Positions 7,982 through 17,164 of a stretch of DNA of 23,815 nt are shown here, in pieces. The DNA is from CAYOLL01 sp964404765 [NCBI: uncultured Gemmatimonadota bacterium]. Lineage in GTDB: Bacteria > 4572-55. Each line of letters begins with the position of its first letter. The first letter of the stretch is position 1. The translations under genes and the position numbers were made by a program. The notes under the pieces are model-generated. The model was given only the letters and a program-made list of their open reading frames with translations. It did not search any database and was not told the DNA's origin. The stretch is taken from NCBI GenBank assembly GCA_964404765.1, contig CAYOLL010000089.1:1-23815 (forward strand), read 5' to 3'.

Positions 7982-9565
7982 GTGTCCGAGACATTGACCA
8001 ACACATTGTTTTACGGGGATAATCTGCCGATTCTGCGCCAATATCTTGACAGCGAAAGCGTTGATTTGATTTATCTGGACCCGCCGTTTAACTCCAACCG
8101 TTCATACAACGTGCTGTTTAAAGACGAAAGCGGCGTTGAAGCTCCGTCGCAAATTACGGCTTTTGAAGACACATGGCACTGGAACTCGGTTACGGAGCGG
8201 CTCTATCAGGACTTGGTTACTTTAGAAAATCCCCATACGTCGCATATGATTAGCGCTATGCGCGGGTTTATCGGCGCGAATCAGATGATGACCTATCTCG
8301 TAATGATGACGGCGCGGTTAGTAGAATTACGTCGCATTTTGAAGCCGACCGGCAGTCTGTATCTGCACTGCGACCCGACAGCCAGTCATTATTTGAAGAT
8401 CGTGTTAGATACGGTGTTTGGGTCAAAAAACTTTTTAAATGAGATCGTTTGGTGTTACAAAGAGCGTGGTATTTCCAAGACGTATTACAATAAAAAGCAC
8501 GATGTAATCTTATTTTATTGCAAAGAACGCGGGCGTCACGTGTTTAATTGGAACAGCATTTTGGAAGGCTATTCTCCTGTGACGATCAAAAAATTTATAC
8601 ATAAGGACGAACAAGGGCGTCATTTTCGGATTCGGGGACGGAATGTTCCGGAAGCCGGGAAATGGCGGCGCAAGACAGATATTCCTATAGAAAGCGAAAG
8701 TGAATACACTTATCGCCAATATATGTCAGATCAATCGGGTTCCTTGCCCCGTGATTGGATTGAAATGCCATTTTTAAATCAAGCATCCAGCGAACGTCTG
8801 GGCTATCCTACCCAAAAACCGGAGGCGTTGCTGGAGCGCTTTATTCAAGCCTCCAGCAACCCCGGCGACATCGTGCTTGATCCGTTTTGCGGTTGCGGCA
8901 CGACAATCGCCGCGGCGCAAAAGTTTAACCGGCGTTGGATTGGCATTGACATCACCCATTTGGCCATTGCGCTGCAAAAATATCGGCTGAAAGACTCGTT
9001 CGGGTTAGAAGAAAAGAAAGATTACCGGGTGATCGGTGAGCCGGAAGATGTGCCGTCGGCGCGTCAGTTGGCGCAGGAGGATCGTTATCAATTTCAATGG
9101 TGGGCGCTGTCGCTGATCAAAGCCCGACCAACCGGCGGCGCGGCGACGACTACGGAATCAGGCGTCAGGCACGGCAAAAAAGGCGCGGATAAAGGGATTG
9201 ACGGTATTATTACCTTTATTGACGAAGCTGACGGGAAGGCGAAACGGCTAATTGTCCAGGTCAAAAGTGGCAAGGTCAAAAGCGGCGATATTCGCGATTT
9301 GCGCGGGGTGATCGAGCGCGAGCAAGCCGCGATGGGCGTTTTCATCACCCTGGAAGCGCCGAGCCGCGATATGGAGACAGAAGCCGCCGTTTCCGGTCAT
9401 TATCATTCGCCGGGCTGGAATACGGATTATCCGCGTCTGCAAATCTTAACAATTGCCGATTTAATAACCGGCGCAAAAGTGAACATGCCGCAAACAGCCA
9501 TTACGTTTAAGCAAGCGGGAAAAGTGAAAAACGGATTAAGTGCGCTGCAAGGCAACCTTGTGTGA
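7982..9565 (+). CDS. DNA methyltransferase fused to an Mrr-like nuclease domain
   Basis: This 527-residue protein combines two enzyme modules. Residues 1-340 are an N6-adenine/N4-cytosine DNA methyltransferase of beta-type motif order: the catalytic DPPF (33-36) comes first, and the SAM-binding DPFCGCGTT (300-308) with GIDIT comes late. Residues about 400-490 look like an Mrr/PD-(D/E)xK nuclease: KGIDGII gives Asp407, then IVQVKSGKV gives Gln436-x-Lys438, and a predicted helix REQAAMGVFIT follows. A single chain could both modify and cut DNA, like other fused restriction-modification enzymes. The start is a GTG with GGAAAGGA upstream, 17 nt after recF. The stop overlaps the next methyltransferase in GTGA. 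Target sequence is unknown. A regulatory methylase with an inactive nuclease domain is the main alternative. Confidence 0.88.
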   Translation: MSETLTNTLFYGDNLPILRQYLDSESVDLIYLDPPFNSNRSYNVLFKDESGVEAPSQITAFEDTWHWNSVTERLYQDLVTLENPHTSHMISAMRGFIGANQMMTYLVMMTARLVELRRILKPTGSLYLHCDPTASHYLKIVLDTVFGSKNFLNEIVWCYKERGISKTYYNKKHDVILFYCKERGRHVFNWNSILEGYSPVTIKKFIHKDEQGRHFRIRGRNVPEAGKWRRKTDIPIESESEYTYRQYMSDQSGSLPRDWIEMPFLNQASSERLGYPTQKPEALLERFIQASSNPGDIVLDPFCGCGTTIAAAQKFNRRWIGIDITHLAIALQKYRLKDSFGLEEKKDYRVIGEPEDVPSARQLAQEDRYQFQWWALSLIKARPTGGAATTTESGVRHGKKGADKGIDGIITFIDEADGKAKRLIVQVKSGKVKSGDIRDLRGVIEREQAAMGVFITLEAPSRDMETEAAVSGHYHSPGWNTDYPRLQILTIADLITGAKVNMPQTAITFKQAGKVKNGLSALQGNLV

Positions 9566-10359
9566 GAAATACGATGCAACAACTTCAAGTGAAAGACTTT
9601 CCAAACTGGACCGAGTACTACTGGACTTATCAGTATGTGCTGGCCAAAGACTATTATCTGCCGCTATTCGCCGGGCAGAATATTTTTATGACCGGCAAGC
9701 GCATTTTGGATGTCGGCTGTGGGCATGGCGGATTTACCGCAGCTTTAGCCGATGCCGGCGCACAATGTGTTGGGGTGGAGATAAAGCCCTTTGACTGGAA
9801 ACCGCACGCCAATGTGACCTTTATGGCTATAGACATCACCCAGGCCAATATTGAGCAAAAAATAGGCAAAAACTTTGACATGGTCATTTTGCGGGATGTT
9901 ATCGAACATATTCCGATCGAGCAAAAAAGACCGTTTCTGCAAGCCATTAAGCGTTTGACAAAACCCGGCGGACTATTGCTGACGACTTTTCCTCCGTTTT
10001 ACTCGCCCTTCGGTTTGCATCAGCAGACGCTTTTAACATCACGGCTAAAACGTATTCCCTTTTTAAGTTGGCTGCCCAAAACGGCGCTGCGGGCGTTATG
10101 CCGACTGTTTGGCGAAGAAGAAAAAAACATCGCGCTTGTTTTTGAAATTGCCGATTGTCGCATGCCGATCTATCGGTTTAAGCGTTTGACTAAAGAATTG
10201 AACCTTGTCCCGCGTCTGCAAGTATTCCATCTGGTGCGGCCTTCGCATGAAATTCGCTATGGGATGAAAACACGACTATCACCTTTCGCGCCGATTCCAT
10301 TATTGAACGAAGTTTTGGTCAGCGGTTGCGCGTATTTATTAGCGTGGAAAAACGGATGA
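9562..10359 (+). CDS. Class I SAM-dependent methyltransferase, substrate unknown
   Basis: The 265-residue protein has a Rossmann-type SAM-binding core: motif I RILDVGCGHGGFTAAL (47-62), an acidic end of strand 2 in GVEIKP, then MVILRDVIEHI and LTKPGGLLLTTFPP, as in UbiG/Methyltransf_11-type small-molecule methylases. The C-terminal 90 residues (ISLP-like basic segments, RFKRLTKEL) are not recognised. The GTG start overlaps the upstream stop (GTGA), suggesting translational coupling to the DNA methyltransferase. A second possible start is the ATG at 9574. The stop overlaps the dciA start (ATGA). No DNA-methylase DPPY motif is seen, so a DNA substrate is unlikely. Similar enzymes act on lipids, quinones or sugars. 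Confidence 0.8.
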   Translation: MRNTMQQLQVKDFPNWTEYYWTYQYVLAKDYYLPLFAGQNIFMTGKRILDVGCGHGGFTAALADAGAQCVGVEIKPFDWKPHANVTFMAIDITQANIEQKIGKNFDMVILRDVIEHIPIEQKRPFLQAIKRLTKPGGLLLTTFPPFYSPFGLHQQTLLTSRLKRIPFLSWLPKTALRALCRLFGEEEKNIALVFEIADCRMPIYRFKRLTKELNLVPRLQVFHLVRPSHEIRYGMKTRLSPFAPIPLLNEVLVSGCAYLLAWKNG

Positions 10360-10667
10360 GCGTTTCCAAAATTGGCGAGTTTGAACAGGCCGGCGCACTG
10401 TTTGACGCTTACTTTAAAAGTATCGGGCAGTTAGAAAAGTTCAAGCAGCAGATGGCTTTGACCTATTGGGCGGCTTTGGTGGGCGAGCGCGTGGCTTCGC
10501 ACACCCAACCTGTTCGCTGCGAAAGCGGCTTGCTGGTTGTGGAAGTGGACTCCTCGGCCTGGATGAACCAACTCCAGTTTATGAAGCGCGAGATGGTTGT
10601 TCAATTAAACCAGTATTTGAAGGGCAATTATGTCAAGGATGTTAAGTTTGTGATCGCCCGACGGTAA
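10356..10667 (+). CDS. dciA: DUF721 / DciA-like protein
   Basis: This is a 103-residue DUF721-family protein. The family includes DciA, which helps load the replicative helicase DnaB in bacteria lacking DnaC or DnaI. The conserved core is visible: YWAALVGERVASHTQPV, then GLLVVEVDSSAWMNQLQFMKREMV, and a short beta-strand end VKDVKFVI. The frame is open to a TTG at 10326, but the ATG at 10356 forms an ATGA overlap with the upstream methyltransferase and fits the family length. Position between recF and gyrB is the usual location for DUF721. The helicase-loading role is inferred from family and context. Confidence 0.88.
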   Translation: MSVSKIGEFEQAGALFDAYFKSIGQLEKFKQQMALTYWAALVGERVASHTQPVRCESGLLVVEVDSSAWMNQLQFMKREMVVQLNQYLKGNYVKDVKFVIARR

Positions 10668-10703
10668 AACAGAAGGTTTTAAAAATTTAATGGAAACGCA
10701 TGC

Positions 10704-10820
10704 ATGAGCAACGCTATCGACACTTTCTGGGGACTTCCTACTTTTTATATTGACCAAATGGCGGTTTTGGAGAAATCGTTTGGCGTAACAGTTGAAGTTA
10801 CGGAAGGAGATTTGATATGA
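10704..10820 (+). CDS. Small ORF of 38 residues coupled to the Uma2 gene
   Basis: A short frame starts ATG at 10704, contains TFWGLPTFYIDQMAVLEKS, and ends GDLI with a TGA overlapping the next ATG (10817-10820). I do not recognise the family. The four-base overlap and the mixed, non-repetitive composition favour a real small protein, perhaps a partner or regulator of the Uma2 gene. There is no strong ribosome site. A GGAAGGAGA inside its 3' end serves the next gene. Confidence 0.45.
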   Translation: MSNAIDTFWGLPTFYIDQMAVLEKSFGVTVEVTEGDLI

Positions 10821-11293
10821 ATTGGTATGAAGTTTGTCAATATCCGCAGCTTAAAAATCTACCGTTTAAAATCGAACTCAACGAACGAGGACAAATTCTG
10901 ATGTCGCCCGTAAAAGTTTACCATTCGGCTTATCAGGGCGAAATTGCCCATTTATTGCGTACTTTGTTGAAAGACGGCCGGACATTGCCCGAATGCGCCA
11001 TAAAAACCCGCAAGGGGACAAAAGTTGCTGATGTCGGTTGGGTATCCTTGAGTCGGTTTGAAGAAATTAAGCATGAGAGCGAATGCTCCATCGCCCCGGA
11101 GATTTGTGTGGAAGTCATCTCATCCAGCAATACCACCGACGAGATTAATGAAAAAAAAGCCTTGTACTTTGAGCGCGGCGCAGACGAAGTTTGGATTTGC
11201 AATAAAAAAGGCAAAATCCTTTTTTATGATCGGACAGGAAAAATTCAGAAGTCTCACATGGCGCCGGCTTTTCTTCAACAAATTACGCTGTGA
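10817..11293 (+). CDS. Uma2-family (DUF820) PD-(D/E)xK nuclease-like protein
   Basis: The 158 residues match the Uma2/DUF820 family, which has a PD-(D/E)xK restriction-endonuclease fold and is abundant in accessory regions. Visible landmarks are an N-terminal Glu-rich helix region, KGTKVADVGWVS with Asp72, APEICVEVISSSNTTDEINEKK with Glu99, and the tail ALYFERGADEVWICN. The middle GEIAHLL helix is also typical. GGAAGGAGA precedes the ATG by about 7 nt. It overlaps a 38-codon ORF upstream. The biological role of Uma2 proteins is not established; nuclease activity here is inferred from the fold. Confidence 0.85.
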   Translation: MNWYEVCQYPQLKNLPFKIELNERGQILMSPVKVYHSAYQGEIAHLLRTLLKDGRTLPECAIKTRKGTKVADVGWVSLSRFEEIKHESECSIAPEICVEVISSSNTTDEINEKKALYFERGADEVWICNKKGKILFYDRTGKIQKSHMAPAFLQQITL

Positions 11294-11326
11294 AGCAATT
11301 GATCGAAGCATCCCGTTATCATGAAC

Positions 11327-11361
11327 TTTTCAAGATCAATATTTTCAAGATCATATATAAT
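11327..11361 (+). promoter_or_regulatory. Tandem 12-bp repeats and a -10 box before the TA operon
   Basis: TTTTCAAGATCA occurs perfectly at 11327-11338 and again at 11342-11353, one and a half helical turns apart. TATAAT follows at 11356-11361, 12 nt before the antitoxin ATG. Repeats overlapping the -35 zone fit an operator for autorepression by the antitoxin or complex. Confidence 0.55.
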
Positions 11362-11372
11362 GAAGGATTCTC

Positions 11373-11705
11373 ATGCTAAGCACCACGCAAACATCGTTGT
11401 CAACATCCAAATATGAAAAAGTCATTGTTCATATCATGCGCCATTTGCCTCCGGAAAAGATGCTGGAGTTGGTTGATTTTGCTCGCTTTCTGGAATTTCA
11501 AGTCACGCAACGCGATGGAAAGCTTGACGATTTAAAAGATACCGAGACACCGGGCGATTCAGAGGAGAAATGGGTGCAGCTTTTAGCTAAACCCGAGGCC
11601 AAAAGAAAACTTCGGGAAATGGCCCGTGAAGCAACTGAAGACTATCAAGCCGGGCAAACAACTGAAATTGCGATAACAAAAGACGGACGAATAACCCCCG
11701 TATGA
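11373..11705 (+). CDS. Putative antitoxin of a RelE/ParE-type pair
   Basis: This 110-residue protein has an N-terminal segment RHLPPEKMLELVDFARFLEFQ, a helical motif common in small antitoxin-like proteins encoded before RelE-like toxins. An acidic linker and a charged helix (EAKRKLREMAREATEDYQAG) follow, then a short C-terminal strand. GAAGGA precedes the ATG. The stop overlaps the toxin start (ATGA), implying coupled translation. Antitoxin assignment rests on the toxin neighbour, the overlap and the tandem repeats upstream. No classical DNA-binding fold can be named with certainty. Confidence 0.7.
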   Translation: MLSTTQTSLSTSKYEKVIVHIMRHLPPEKMLELVDFARFLEFQVTQRDGKLDDLKDTETPGDSEEKWVQLLAKPEAKRKLREMAREATEDYQAGQTTEIAITKDGRITPV

Positions 11706-11965
11706 AAGCGCGCGCCAACCGGAGATTTTGGAAACTATACGACCTTTTGCCGCGTGATATTCAAAAACGGGCCGCAAAAGCTTATCAACTTTGGAAAAAA
11801 AATCCGGCACATCCGGGTTTGCATTTCAAGCGTGTGGATGAGGAAGAGTCGATATATTCGGCGCGTGTCACCGATGATTTTCGGGTTTTAGGCGCGCTTG
11901 ACGGTGATACGGTTATCTGGTTTTGGATTGGGACTCATGACGAATATGAGCGAATGCTGAAATAA
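11702..11965 (+). CDS. RelE/ParE-superfamily toxin
   Basis: The 87-residue protein matches a RelE/ParE-like toxin subgroup: FWKLYDLLPRDIQKRAAKAY, LWKKNPAHPGLHFKRV, SARVTDDFRVLGAL and the C-terminal WFWIGTHDEYERML. These small ribonuclease- or gyrase-acting toxins are held inactive by the upstream antitoxin. The target cannot be told from sequence. It overlaps the antitoxin by 4 nt and ends 48 nt before gyrB, so its transcript may read into gyrB. All of the expected core is present, so it looks intact. Confidence 0.85.
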   Translation: MKARANRRFWKLYDLLPRDIQKRAAKAYQLWKKNPAHPGLHFKRVDEEESIYSARVTDDFRVLGALDGDTVIWFWIGTHDEYERMLK

Positions 11966-11989
11966 GCCAATGCTCTCTTTTGAAGCTGA

Positions 11990-13987
<1,998 letters not shown>

Positions 13988-14059
13988 GGTTGTAGTAGAA
14001 ATGAGTCAACGCAATTATCGCGCCATCAACAATCAAGCATATTAATTAAGGAGATTCAA

Positions 14060-14536
14060 ATGATAAAGATACTTGAGAGAGGTTTAAAAACAATTTTAGA
14101 CGATAACCAACACGAGTTAGTATTGCTTTTGCAACGAAAAAACTTGCCGTCTGAGTGGCTCTCTACACTGTTAGGAGCAGTGCAAGATATCCCTAACCTA
14201 ATACTAAAAATGAACAAACTGGTATTTAATGAAAACGCGCCTGTTTCATTAAGAGCACTGTTTCCTTCAATTTTGAATTACTTACTTGACGATGAAGATT
14301 TGATCCCGTCGCATAAAGATCAAGAAATAATAGGTTTATTGGACGATGCATATCTTGTTCATAAAGTAGCCACTATATTAAGTGAAAACTTTTCGGACTT
14401 CGAAGCGGCATCATCAAAAAAATTTCTTGAAGTTTTAGTCGAACTTATTCCAAGCAACGTGAAAGAGCAATTGGATCGGTTGATTGATGATACATTTGTG
14501 AGAGTTGTAGGTGAAGCGGAGCGTATTGGATTCTGA
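14060..14536 (+). CDS. Unknown protein with a DUF1232 (YkvA)-like segment
   Basis: This 158-residue protein is the first gene of a three-gene AT-rich module directly after gyrB. Residues about 60-105 (LFPSILNYLLDDEDLIP, then GLLDDAYLVHKVATIL) resemble the DUF1232/YkvA core, whose hallmark is a DLIPD...GLLDD pattern. Here the aspartate after LIP is replaced by Ser. The remaining residues are mostly helical and charged; there is no clear signal peptide. TAAGGAGA precedes the ATG. The gap to gyrB is 72 nt and shows no good promoter. The codons are clearly more AT-rich than gyrB, which suggests recent acquisition. Function unknown. Confidence 0.7.
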   Translation: MIKILERGLKTILDDNQHELVLLLQRKNLPSEWLSTLLGAVQDIPNLILKMNKLVFNENAPVSLRALFPSILNYLLDDEDLIPSHKDQEIIGLLDDAYLVHKVATILSENFSDFEAASSKKFLEVLVELIPSNVKEQLDRLIDDTFVRVVGEAERIGF

Positions 14537-14570
14537 AAGATAATATGACAAAAAAGAACGGGGTTAATCA

Positions 14571-15146
14571 ATGTTGCCTTTAATACCGATCATTATTAGT
14601 GTTAGTGTTTCAGCATGGGTAGGTAGAAAAGCTCATGATGTTATTGCAGATCATCCTTCACTTTGTGGTTATTGCTCAAATTGTGGAAATACCACTCAGC
14701 ATCATTTTTATGAATCTGGAATGAGTTGGAAGAAATCATGCGGGACAACTTTTTTTTTCGGCTTGCCTGTGCTCGCAGTATCCAGTGTTTTAGCCAGAAA
14801 TATATATAAATGCGGAAATTGTGAACATCTCACACTAACCTGTAGAATGCCGGGTTGTAAAGGTATGGCGCTTTGTGGTGAGTATTATGATGATGAATTT
14901 TGTGGAGACTGTAGAAAAAAGAATGACAATTCTAAGCTTTATAATGCATTTCAAGATCAAAAAACTCTTGCAAAGGTCTCTGAAATTTTAAAAACGCGTC
15001 AAACGGAGATTGAAATTTTAATGCAACAACTCAAATCACTTGAGATAGACCGCGCAAAAAATAAAGAATTAATTCGCCGTCTTAGTGAAGCATTGGAAAA
15101 AAAGAACATCGAAGTTGAAGAATTAAAAAGAATGGTTGGTCAATGA
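14571..15146 (+). CDS. Membrane-anchored cysteine-rich coiled-coil protein
   Basis: I do not recognise a named family for these 191 residues. Visible parts, in order: a hydrophobic N-terminal segment (3-18), a cysteine cluster (Cys32, 35, 38, 57), a second hydrophobic stretch FFFGLPVLAVSSVLA (about 61-76), a second cluster (Cys81, 84, 91, 96, 102, 111, 114) spaced like zinc ribbons, and a long charged coiled coil (about 125-190). It therefore looks like a membrane protein with cytoplasmic zinc-binding and coiled-coil parts. The stop overlaps the next start (ATGA), so the two products are probably made together. It is AT-rich. Confidence 0.75.
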   Translation: MLPLIPIIISVSVSAWVGRKAHDVIADHPSLCGYCSNCGNTTQHHFYESGMSWKKSCGTTFFFGLPVLAVSSVLARNIYKCGNCEHLTLTCRMPGCKGMALCGEYYDDEFCGDCRKKNDNSKLYNAFQDQKTLAKVSEILKTRQTEIEILMQQLKSLEIDRAKNKELIRRLSEALEKKNIEVEELKRMVGQ

Positions 15147-16471
15147 TGAAAAAGAAAAATGTGAAAGAATTAAGCACGGTTTTACACGGGCAAGATATAA
15201 ATCTTAAAGAGTTAAAAACACGTACAGATAATTTGCGAAATGATAAAGAGTTTGATGAAATTGTTGCTAAAGGAAGCGCATTAGCAGGGCCCTTAGAATT
15301 TGAAGAGAATGCGTTGTCTCGAATAGACAATTCGCATAATTATGATGCCCCTTCCTTTAGTTGGGATGAGTTAGTAAATTATCATCAAACAACTCTTGAG
15401 AACCATACGATTAATCCGGGTGACCTTTCGCTTGATTCATTGTTGACACCAGAAATAAAAGCTGAGGTAGATAAGGCTTGGATGATTTGGCCTGAAGCTG
15501 AAAGATGGCAGTTATCGGACTACATTTTAGTTGCGGTTGCCGGTCTGGCAGGCGGTGCTTTAGATCTGTGGTTATCCAATAAGTTTAGTAATTGGATAGA
15601 AAAAGGCAAAAAAATTGAGAAAAAAATCTTATATGATAAAGGAAAAGAGTTTCGTGAAAAATTCGGAACCGAAATAAAAAAGCCCATGAGTAATCATCCT
15701 ATAGATGCCAAACTACCAAAGGAAATTTTGAACGGAGCCGGGCAAGATTATCATCGACTTTGGACTCATGATCTTTGTGAGTATCGAAAATTGTTGGAAT
15801 TGATGATGGGTAAAGAATCAGATATAATAGTTGATGGTCAATCCGTTGCAGAGTTAAGTGGGGGTCTACTTAGAAAAATCGGTGTGAAGGGGGACGCTGC
15901 GACAGTTTTTACGACGTTTTCAGACCCTGATCAGGCTAATTTCGCCCTCTGTTCACATTTATATGCAGATTTTTTTTCAAGCCGGAGTCTACCCTTGCCC
16001 GGCTCAAAAGTATTGGTTGATAAAGGTGTTTTAAGTAAAGATTTCGTGACTTGGGTATATACAAATGGAATTACTATGCGTTCTGTTACAATGGGCTTTG
16101 GAAAGTTTGGTGGTGCGGTTTTAACAGAAGGTCTTCTGAGGCTTGGAATTTTGCTGCAAAGATGGTTACGCAACGAGACACCGTATTGTGATTGGTCCTC
16201 ATCAAAACGGCGTTATAATGAAATGCTCCTTGTTGCGCATAGTATTGCAGCTGGAGTTGGTGGCGTGGCTTATTTATCAACCGGTAATTTGCTTATGCTT
16301 AATTACTCGGCAATCGTTCTAACAGCAAAATATGCAATTCAATTAGCTCTTAGAGTACATAACGAGAAGCAAAAAGTCTTAGAGGAATTTGCTACATTGG
16401 TTGAGAATAACAATAAATGTTTTGATGAGCTAAGAACCCGGCAGCTCAGTCTGCAAATAGCTCAAAGCTAG
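15143..16471 (+). CDS. Large unknown protein with hydrophobic helices
   Basis: The 442-residue product is unknown to me. A charged N-terminal half contains SWDELVNYHQTTL. A hydrophobic Gly/Ala-rich segment ILVAVAGLAGGALDLWL follows (about 128-144), then a basic amphipathic helix. Near 350-400 a long hydrophobic region LLVAHSIAAGVGGVAYLSTG and YSAIVLTAKYAIQLAL suggests further membrane helices. A short coiled coil ends the chain. It overlaps the preceding gene by 4 nt and closes the three-gene module; 28 nt later the first displaced gyrB tail begins. A membrane-acting effector of a defence or conflict system is a guess from architecture and location. Confidence 0.75.
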   Translation: MMKKKNVKELSTVLHGQDINLKELKTRTDNLRNDKEFDEIVAKGSALAGPLEFEENALSRIDNSHNYDAPSFSWDELVNYHQTTLENHTINPGDLSLDSLLTPEIKAEVDKAWMIWPEAERWQLSDYILVAVAGLAGGALDLWLSNKFSNWIEKGKKIEKKILYDKGKEFREKFGTEIKKPMSNHPIDAKLPKEILNGAGQDYHRLWTHDLCEYRKLLELMMGKESDIIVDGQSVAELSGGLLRKIGVKGDAATVFTTFSDPDQANFALCSHLYADFFSSRSLPLPGSKVLVDKGVLSKDFVTWVYTNGITMRSVTMGFGKFGGAVLTEGLLRLGILLQRWLRNETPYCDWSSSKRRYNEMLLVAHSIAAGVGGVAYLSTGNLLMLNYSAIVLTAKYAIQLALRVHNEKQKVLEEFATLVENNNKCFDELRTRQLSLQIAQS

Positions 16472-16499
16472 CTTTGGTTTAGTACCTGAACCATTCCAC

Positions 16500-16550
16500 C
16501 GTAAGTTCATCATGGAAAACGCGGCGTTTGTGCAAAATTTGGATGTTTGA
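16500..16550 (+). repeat. gyrB tail repeat, copy 2 (displaced)
   Basis: These 51 nt encode [16 protein letters not shown] plus a TGA. Against the gyrB end (13937-13987), 44 of 48 sense bases match and all four changes are synonymous (AAG/AAA, AAC/AAT, CAA/CAG, GTT/GTA). No upstream gyrB sequence accompanies it. It sits between the 442-residue gene and the DUF4258 gene, whose ATG starts 5 nt after its stop codon. Confidence 0.95.
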
Positions 16551-16555
16551 CGCGT

Positions 16556-16864
16556 ATGGAACTAAACGAAATCAAAGAGCGTGTTCTGGCATCGGAGTAT
16601 GTTTATAGCCAACACGCTGAAATAAAGCGTAAAAAGCTGAACCTGACATTTGGCCAAATCAAGCAAGCTTTGCTAAACAGCCAGTTACTTGAGCAATACC
16701 CGGATACGGGACGTGGGGAAAGTTGCCTAATGACGGGCTTTGCCGACAATTTGCCCATTCATGTTGTTTGCGGTTGGTTGGGCGAGCAAATTGTGATCGT
16801 TACCGTATATATTCCGGAGCCGCCTAAATTTATCGACCCCTTCACGCGGAGCGCCAAACCATGA
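16556..16864 (+). CDS. DUF4258 protein, likely toxin partner of a YgiT-type antitoxin
   Basis: The 102-residue protein matches DUF4258: an N-terminal helix, YVYSQHAEIKRKKLNLTFGQI, then QYPDTGRGESCLMTGF and WLGEQIVIVTVYIPEPPKF. Such proteins are commonly paired with YgiT/MqsA-type zinc-finger proteins and are thought to be RelE/MqsR-like toxins. The ATG at 16556 follows the displaced gyrB tail by 5 nt, and an in-frame TTG at 16547 even overlaps it. No Shine-Dalgarno sequence is seen, so re-initiation after gyrB translation may once have been used. The stop overlaps the next ATG (ATGA). Confidence 0.85.
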   Translation: MELNEIKERVLASEYVYSQHAEIKRKKLNLTFGQIKQALLNSQLLEQYPDTGRGESCLMTGFADNLPIHVVCGWLGEQIVIVTVYIPEPPKFIDPFTRSAKP

Positions 16865-17112
16865 GCCGTGAGAAAAAATGCCCGTTTTGTGGCGGAACAA
16901 CCTTTGAAGAGCAGCGGATTGATTATTTGTACAGTCATCAAGGGCAATATCTGCTGGTTCCCAATACGCCGGTGACGATCTGCATGAGCTGCGATATGAT
17001 CTATTATCAAGCCAAAGTTCTGGAGAAAATCGAGCAGCGCTTTTTGGCAATTGAGGCGCATACAGAAACGCCGGACCGGTTTATCAATATGCCTTTGGCG
17101 GCGTATGCGTGA
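16861..17112 (+). CDS. YgiT-type zinc-finger antitoxin
   Basis: This 83-residue protein starts MSREKKCPFCGGTTFEEQR and carries CPFC and CMSC cysteine pairs, the two halves of an MqsA/YgiT N-terminal zinc-binding domain. The C-terminal helix-turn-helix of MqsA is absent or reduced, as in the short YgiT-type proteins found with DUF4258. It overlaps the DUF4258 gene by 4 nt. Its TGA stop runs straight into the next displaced gyrB tail (TGATGG), so that repeat begins exactly at the stop codon. Its first 17 codons recur at about 19061. Confidence 0.85.
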   Translation: MSREKKCPFCGGTTFEEQRIDYLYSHQGQYLLVPNTPVTICMSCDMIYYQAKVLEKIEQRFLAIEAHTETPDRFINMPLAAYA

Positions 17113-17150
17113 TGGAAAACGCGGCATTTGTGCAAAATTTGGATGTGTAG
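17112..17150 (+). repeat. gyrB tail repeat, copy 3 (displaced)
   Basis: These 39 nt read ATG to TAG and encode [12 protein letters not shown]. Compared with the gyrB end, 32 of 36 sense bases match and all four changes are synonymous. The stop TAG merges with a ribosome site (TAGGAGG) for the next gene. It lies between the YgiT-type gene and an antitoxin gene. Confidence 0.95.
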
Positions 17151-17164
17151 GAGGATTTGTCACG

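Noticed and set aside
17051-17164. An N-terminal extension of the antitoxin at 17165.
   Set aside because: The extra 38 codons run out of frame through the YgiT-type gene and the gyrB tail; the ATG at 17165 has a good ribosome site.
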